This document shows, piece after piece, positions 57,245 to 64,000 of a stretch of DNA of 64,000 nucleotides. The notes beneath the pieces are model-generated. The model saw only the letters and a list, made by a program, of their open reading frames with translations, made no database searches and had not been told where the DNA came from. How positions within the stretch are numbered: the stretch's first letter is position 1; each line of letters opens with the position of its first letter. The DNA is from Schistocephalus solidus (lineage: Eukaryota > Platyhelminthes > Cestoda > Diphyllobothriidea > Diphyllobothriidae): contig WEDG01002035.1 of assembly GCA_017591395.1 (NCBI GenBank), forward strand, positions 1-64,000. Reading direction: 5' to 3'. Both the position numbers and the translations under genes were made by a program.

Positions 57245-60200
57245 ACCTGCGGGAAATTCAAAACCAATTTTGGCACAACCTCGACAACCCGGTCAAACCC
57301 AACCAAAACCGGAAATAGTTCATTAATTTGCAGCAAGGTTATTATTTGTACGTAGCACTCCTTATTACTGAAGGGACGTTTTTAGAACGCGTTTAATAGT
57401 CTCGGTTTAAGCGAGAAAGTTGCCTGGAGGTTTCGAGTATGATATGGGAATATAGTGATATTAGGTGGGACACCAAACGATCTGCCAAAATATTCTAAAA
57501 CCACTTATTGGAAAGTGCATGATAAGAAGCCTTGTAGCAAACAAGGGGAAACTGATAAAAAATGGAAATCTGTGGCAAGATTTTTCATTCAAGAGCTCAG
57601 AAACACAAATAAGCCTATTGATTTTTTTCTTTTTTTTCCAAGGGAATGCGTTTTAACATTCCTAGGAGGCGTTGAGTCTGAGCTGCATTAAATTCTTGCC
57701 TAATTTTATTGGAATGCACTCATGTTTACTGATTTTCTCATGGAAAATTTCATTTTAGTTGTCATCATGCAGAAACACAATTGTTCAGATAAGTTACCTA
57801 CTGCAAATTATGCTTAGAATGGTTGAGTTTCTTCATGTTCAAAGGCAAATGACAACATGTCGATTTGTTCATGCTTGAAGCACATAAAATCCCACCACGT
57901 TTAAATCCGACTTAAACTATTGTTTTCGCAAGAGAGTTAAAGTACTTAATGGTTTTTAAAATGCCTCGTTGCACCTGAAAAGTTCGGTAAGCACATTGTT
58001 GGATACAGGCAATAGTCAGTTCATTAAGTTGCCAGTTAACAGGCTTCATAGCAAACTTACCTCTTGGGCAATGATCAATTTATCAGCAGAGAGGTCAGCT
58101 AGAGATAGAGAATATCAACAAGAATTTATATTTTAGACAAAACAACTTCTGGCAACGGCAACCACAGGAGAAGGATGTGCTTGAATGGCCCAATATCCCT
58201 TAATAGCCAGTTAGCGCCACCTGGCTGACTGTTGGTACGCTTTTACCGCTCGGTATACTACCGGATGTTTGAATAATGGCCAAAGAACAGAGTCGACTGA
58301 ACGTTCTCTCATTTCCAGTGCCTGGCCGGCATATCTTAGTTTGCCCTTTTTGTACAAACGCCGACTCCGCATGCGCGAGCGGTGGAGCAACTGCACATAA
58401 TTTCGGTCTAAATTTGCAGCATTGGAGTGCATATAAAATTGGGTCAGTTGGAAAGTGCACCCGTATATAAGTGTCTCGTAATGCCATAAAAATTACCTTT
58501 TTAACTCCTCCTATGATTGTACTAATAAAGTAATTCTTAAATAGTAAGTCACTGGAGAAAATGTTTTTTTTTCTGTGATAATTTCAGTTTGTTTGAGTGG
58601 TCCTTTAGCTGTATTCCTGAAAGTACACCAGGCTAGATCGCTGTTTTAGCGGGGAATTTTCTGGTTGTTCTCTCGTATACAATTAATTTCATACAAGGTG
58701 GGCAAATTATTCCGGTCGAGTGATATAAATGACAATTAAAGCTGCAATTTTGGCTCAATATTACGTCGTTAGTTTGTACCAGTAAGGGAAGTGTATACTG
58801 TCATTGCAAATAGATTTTAGTACAGAGTTTGGCCATACTGTCTTCGCTGTCCTAAATTTTCCCGTTAATATATCGTGATGTCAATTTAGATAAACTACTG
58901 AAGGCTGGTTTATCTCATGAAATGTTATCCAATGTAATGAATTCTGTTTGAGACGAAAGAGGTACTAGGTTTGGTTAACATAATGATCAGCGTGAAGGAT
59001 AATATCAAAAGAATTTAGTCACCTCAGAATGCTGGCTTTTGAATTAGATTCTGTTCAGCCATCAGCGAAAAATGCACTTGATAAAAATGACAATTTAAGC
59101 AGTATGTTTTTTTCGCATTAATTTTTTATGGCCTTAAAATATGAAAGATATTTCACGTATAAAATACACAAACATTCTTTCCTGTACTCATCTGGGGACC
59201 AACTTCGGTTTCCTTAAATTCATACGTGAAGAAATCGTAGCTTTCGGTTTTAAAATAACTTATTTAATTCATTAATAGTTTTTAACCCGATCTGCAGTTA
59301 CACAAAGGGTTTCCAACTCACCTGCTAGCTACCGTTCGTGTATGGACAATCCAAAATTTCCATGGGCTATTATCAAGAGGTCAAAGAGGACTCATAAACT
59401 TTTGCAATAGATGCAGGTCAAGTTGCATACTTAATAAACAGCATCAATAAATGACCAAATTATGTATTTCATGCAAGGGCGTTTCAGTTTATAAATCTCA
59501 TAATTGTAAAGTTTCTGTAAAGAAAAGAATTACACATTATTCAAGTAGATAATTTAAAGAAGACACAATTTGCTACCAAATAATTCGTAAAAACACTTGT
59601 ATCTATGTTTTCTATGAACTCTATTTGCATGAAAAGGAAATCAATTAGAAATACACACTACGTAGTTACTCATCCTTTACCGAGTGTGGTTTATTTCAAA
59701 TGTCCAAAATGGGATCTGTTCAAATGCCGGAATTTTGGTAGGACTGAACATCCTATGATAATGGCTTACCATAATTATTGTTAAAACCACATCGAATTAA
59801 TCATTTTTTTGTCGAAAGCGCATGTCATGAAATAAGCTAGCACGCGTATTTATGGTCTTCCGGCACCAAGGGACCACTGACCAGTAAGAACTTATCACTG
59901 CGGATAGGCGATAATTTTCTCTTTCTTCAATCTATAGCACACTTTTTGTCATATTGTCCCATTCAAACTACAAATTATCAAGTAAACATGCATCCACAAC
60001 AACCCTCTTATTCAGCAGAATTATATTGGTTTTCGAACCCTAATTTTTTCAGCTCCTTTCCTTCGCAGGTGCCGCTGCCTTCCTACCCACCCTAGGCAAT
60101 ATAAACACAGGCAATAAATTGTGATTAATTTCCTGGTAAACATTCCAGCAATTATATATTGCGCACGGAGAACGTAGTCGGCGTGGTAGCCTTGCAGCTC

Positions 60201-60365
60201 TCCTCCGGACCAAGGGACAGTCCAGGCTTCTCAGCTACGGATAGAGAACATCACTGTTTATTTCCTTTGCAGCTTACCATCTGTACAGTATAAAAAAGTT
60301 GACGCACATGAAGTTATCACGAGGTGCTGAAAGAGGTGGCTTGAGAGATTACCAATTAAGGAGCT
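57245..60365. other. Mostly AT-rich stretch without supported genes
   Basis: A GC-richer patch at 58200-58480 has two TATA-like tracts (CATATAAAATTG near 58430, GTATATAAGTG near 58460), but no gene follows. CCATAAAAATTACCTTTTTA near 58483 recurs with changes at 63078-63098, so the patch is probably an old repeat. A 78-codon Lys-rich open stretch at 57455-57691 is unrecognised. Confidence 0.4.
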
Positions 60366-60369
60366 TACT

Positions 60370-60760
60370 CGCAGATAGCCCACTGTTTGTGTGTAATGGC
60401 CGACTGACGGACTGAGACGCAGGCTGCAATGGCTCCTTCTTAATGTGGCCTATAAGACACTCCCACTCCGTGGGATCCGAGCAAAGTGTGGCGGCACGCT
60501 TTGGGAGTGCCCCCGGCCGCACTAGCCCCTTGCTTCCTTTACATGCTTTAGTCTACTTGACTTAGTTATGAAGTCGGGTTCAGTTGGAGGAGGAGACAGT
60601 GTAGTTACTGCAGCGAAAATTGACCACTAATATAATCTTATACACGCGCAAGTCATCGTCCTCGCGTCGACGCGCTGTGCAGCACAAAGCGGACCTTGTC
60701 GGAAGCGACGGTCTAACTCTCGTCGATCCATTTCAGAGGATGCTCCCTTGAGCCTTCATC
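60370..60760 (+). repeat. Dispersed repeat family D, second long copy
   Basis: GCTGCAATGGCTCCTTCTTA, GGCCTATAAGACACTCCCAC, TCCGTGGGATCCGAGC and later GCGCAAGTCATCGTCC and GCGGACCTTGTCGG match 20580-20920 in order, with roughly 75-80% identity. The 5' part (GACGGTTGCC block) is missing or too diverged. Confidence 0.65.
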
Positions 60761-60764
60761 AGAC

Positions 60765-62130
60765 ATATTGCCTGAAGACAATTTCACATAGCTTATTTTG
60801 AAAAAGAGAAGCAGCCAAGTATTCATATTGTAATGTGTGCCAGAACATAGCACCTGACTACACACTTTCAGAGGGCAAAGAAAAGTCTGAAAAGTTTAGA
60901 AAAAAAGGCGAAGGAAGTAAATAGTTTTCTTAGACACTAGAACAGAATTTCTATCTCTACTCGCTTACAATGGTCAATTTATACGATAAAATCTAAACGG
61001 CAAGATGGGTGTCTACGATAAAGTTTGATAACAATATAGCCCTGAGCTTGCAATGGTGGTTCGCAGATACAGAGAGCTAAGCTGGCCTCATTTTCCAATT
61101 TATAGTGATAATAAATCATATACTAACCAGGACCGAGAGAAGCATTAAAATAATTCGAAATCGCTCATAACTCTGTTCCTTATATTTGTATCACAGACAT
61201 TAAAATGTTTGTCAATGTGCAACCACCGGAAAGAACGCAAGACTGAAGTTTCAGGACAAACGGAATGTCAGCATTTCGTACAGCTGAATAAATGCACCTC
61301 ACCATAGTTATAAAGGTGGTTTCGGAAATGTCTCTGTTTTATTGCTTGACTATATAAAATTTATTTTAAAATGTCTACTTCCTTAGTTGTTGCTGCAAAT
61401 TTGAAAGTAAGACTTAGAAAGATGCAGTCCCTGGCCTGTCAGTATGTTAACACTGTTTAATCGTTTATTCTCCACAAAATACTCATACACATCTATATCC
61501 ATCATTAAGCGTAGAACATAATTTTCTCAGCATGGTTGATAGTTGCCATCAACCGCATCCTCTATAGTTCTTATGGGCACAGTCCTCTGATAGCACACAT
61601 ATTGTGGAAGAGAGTACTTCTGTAACCCTTCCTCGTTGTTCTGCTACAAATGGGAAATATTTCGGCAAAATAATTTACTTTTCTTAACTTGAATTGGTTA
61701 AAATGCATCGAAACCTTTTATTCTACTGTTTGAAATATGACCAGCCTACTTCAATTTTAAAAAAGCACTGCCAGGGATAAGTTCAAATTTTTTCCTATTT
61801 CACTTGATGTTCCTGAGTTGAATCGTTGCCCCAGCAAAATTGTGTAATAAAGCTGGAATAATCAGTAGTCTTTTGTGGGCAATTTCAAGTATAATTGCTC
61901 AAGCAGCAATACTAGCATCTTCCTGCTAGGAAATGTAAAGAAATTAATATTTAGAAAATGATTTATTGCCAGATCATTGCCTCAAATGAAGCATTGTAAT
62001 TAAATTATTGTAATAAATACGAGATGATAAGCCTTATCCCTATGGTATTCGTCACGGAAAGTGAATGGAAAACATTTAATTAGGAAGCCACTGTGTAAAA
62101 ATATTTGAATTTATTTACAATTTTCTTCCA
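60765..62130. other. AT-rich stretch without recognised features
   Basis: Nothing supported on either strand. Confidence 0.5.
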
Positions 62131-62560
62131 ATATCACAACCAATAAAATCACACGTAGGCAAGTTGCATAGATGTTGGGCAGGCTATTTTTAATACAGAG
62201 ATTGTAATGTGACCCACTGGCGTATAGACACGGAAATATGATCGCGTCCACCGTAACACAGGTGGTTTTACGCTAAATTCAAGAAGGGTAACTATTCTTT
62301 TGTCCTTTGAAATTAGCATGAGGTCACCAATAGTGTGGTGGGTGCATTCATATTTCCGTGTCCCGCCAGGGGTAGGAGAAGTTGACACCTAGACGATCCC
62401 TATCTTTTAGCAAGCTGCTTGAAGTCGTTTTAATTTGTGTTATTCAGGTTCAATCATACCTTTTAATATAATTATTGGTTTGGCAAAACAGGCGTTTGCA
62501 ATCGGAAAGTATACTGAACGAAAGGGGCACAGAGGCATGTGCTGAGTGTCATGCTTGGAA
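62125..62560 (+). repeat. Dispersed repeat family F, copy 1
   Basis: Blocks TATCACAACCAATAAAATCA, GGCAAGTTGCATAGA, TAGACGATCC, AGCAAGCTGC and TTGGTTTGGCAAAACA recur in the same order and spacing at 63465-63880. The copies are strongly diverged. An open frame at 62539-62862 starts inside its end and is not recognised. Confidence 0.5.
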
Positions 62561-62564
62561 ACAT

Positions 62565-63460
62565 TTCCGCGACATGTACTTCGAGGGCTACAATCTTCCC
62601 TGCTCTGATGGGGAGATTCGAGTTTTCCTTATACGATTTTATTAAAATATATTCCAATTTAATCTTTCATGGCTTGAACTATGACCATTCTTTCTTATAT
62701 GTGCATATATTCACAAAGGAAACCTGGGAATATTTTCGAAAAAGATACTTTCATTCAACTTACTGGCGCCAAGAGGATATCATAACGCCAATAAAATGGT
62801 TTATTCTAACCGGTCTCTGTCGGTCATCTAAACTTTCATATGAAAAAAAACACTTCATTTAAACTCACAGAAAACTCAAAAGACTCGCGAAATGACGAGG
62901 TTTGCTTAGGCAAAAATTAAAGCGCATTCCGTGAATAAATTTAGCGCAAAGTGCCACGAGGATAATAGTACGCAACAGAATGGTATGCACAGCACCAAGA
63001 AAGCCAGAAACCCCAGGCTCCTGGTAACTTTTATGCTCGATGATGAAAAGGGTACAATTCGCGAATTTTTCACGTCATAAAAATTATCCTTTTTACACCT
63101 ATGTCAAAACAACAGGATGCTACCGAATCTGCGTGGGTGAACCCGGCAATGAAGTCATCTCAGGGCTATGGAGAGCAAACTATCAAATTCGTAAATTCAG
63201 GGAGACGAAATAACAACAAATGCAGTTTTGCCAGAAACGTATGCAACTATTGCGCCCTGTAATGCCTCACCCGCAAATCTCCTATTACCACCGGTCCCGT
63301 ATTACATGAGGCTGAGGTGCTGTACACAACTTACTGTTACCAATTACTTAACTAAGTGCCGTTTAACCGTTATTCTTTTGATACTTACCAAGAAATGGGC
63401 CTGTAAAGAGCATCAGGCGAAAGCTAATGAGTAAACATATCTGGATTTATGCAGAATTAT
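62565..63460. other. Stretch with one unassigned open frame
   Basis: The plus-strand frame 62539-62862 (107 codons) includes a Phe/Tyr/Trp-rich part (FTKETWEYFRKRYFHSTYW). No splice signals or family support it. CACCGGTCCCGTATTACATG at about 63290 resembles CACCGGTCCTGTATTACACG in the inverted-repeat arms (54930; minus strand at 42500). Confidence 0.3.
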
Positions 63461-63464
63461 ATTC

Positions 63465-63880
63465 CATTATCACAACTAATGGAATTACAATTAGGTAAGT
63501 TGCATAGACCGGTACACATACACCCGTTGCGGTCAAGTTGTTTGGAATCCACAGATTATTATTGGGGGGATGTCGATGAGGCCAACTAGCACGACGTTGA
63601 AATAGGAACGCCCCACGTGGCCTTACACTAAACTCCGTGTCCCTACCTCGACAGTAAATTTAAACCACACCCCAATTTTCCTGCAACTAGGGGGGATCCT
63701 GTTTACCTGTCCTGCCAGTTGGCATGGCCCACAGACGATCCAAATAGGCTAGTAAGCTGCGCGAATCCTTTCAACTTACTTTACCATGGCTAACTGAAAC
63801 TTTTTAGAATAATCCCTGGTTTGGAAAACACAGACGTTTAAAGGCTCAAAGCATACGGGACAGTTTCATAAACGTACTTT
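63465..63880 (+). repeat. Dispersed repeat family F, copy 2
   Basis: TATCACAACTAATGGAATTA, GGTAAGTTGCATAGAC, CAGACGATCC, AGTAAGCTGC and CCTGGTTTGGAAAACACA match copy 1 in order. Boundaries are approximate. Confidence 0.5.
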
Positions 63881-64000
63881 CCGTTATGAGCGAGTATTGT
63901 GCAGCCAGTGGAGCGCTGACGCATGCGCCAAGTGCCATGATTACAGCGTATGCCCAAAGTGTCGCCTGAATGAAACGCGTCTTCTGAAACCGCAGAGGCA

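Noticed and set aside
58200..58480. Promoter with two TATA boxes
   Set aside because: No coding exon follows, and part of the segment recurs near 63080, so it is more likely repeat sequence.

Overview
The window is eukaryotic nuclear DNA of moderate to high AT content, with few genes and many repeats. It most probably comes from a flatworm, and specifically a diphyllobothriid-type tapeworm. Three things support this. The one clearly intact host gene is split by introns of only 40-42 bases. The window is full of degenerate non-LTR retrotransposons. The best preserved of these (15.56-20.13 kb) ends in an unusual tail of C2H2-type zinc fingers, which from memory is typical of very abundant elements in Schistocephalus, Spirometra and Dibothriocephalus. 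The organism assignment is inference.

Layout. 0-4.6 kb: two degenerate CR1-like LINEs head to head, lying between two small minus-strand exon candidates (1-126 and 4224-4310) that join in a compatible phase. 4.6-11 kb: mostly empty AT-rich DNA, with a duplicated unit around a perfect 32-base palindrome and tRNA-derived SINE pieces. 11.1-11.6 kb: a four-exon gene for a small RIIa-domain protein (RIIAD1-like), the most secure gene here. 14.4-20.9 kb: a repeat cluster holding a LINE fragment, the zinc-finger-tailed retrotransposon with 10 premature stops and two frameshifts, and two related short repeat units. 22.0-22.4 kb: a possible minus-strand two-exon fragment. 28.1-29.5 kb: an RTE-like LINE relic. 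32.07-32.53 kb: a solo LTR with TGTAG/CTACA ends and a 4-base flanking duplication. 33.4-38.2 kb: a 498-base direct repeat present twice, with exon-like open stretches between. 38.9-39.4 kb: the 3' end of a rhodopsin-like GPCR gene (TM5 to helix 8), with one frameshift.

41.0-56.45 kb is the dominant structure: a giant inverted repeat with arms of about 6.6 and 7.0 kb around a 1.9 kb spacer. The arms are nearly collinear, with local divergence from under 1% to about 6%, a 381-base insertion in one arm only and a non-homologous patch. A shorter copy of the arm-tip sequence lies outside at about 38.35 kb. I found no transposase, integrase or polymerase in it. 56.5-64 kb: SINE and short-repeat relics in AT-rich DNA.

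No bacterial-style operons, rRNA genes, intact tRNA genes or CRISPR arrays were seen. The host genes do not form a recognisable pathway. What the window mainly records is repeated invasion by retroelements and one large palindromic rearrangement.
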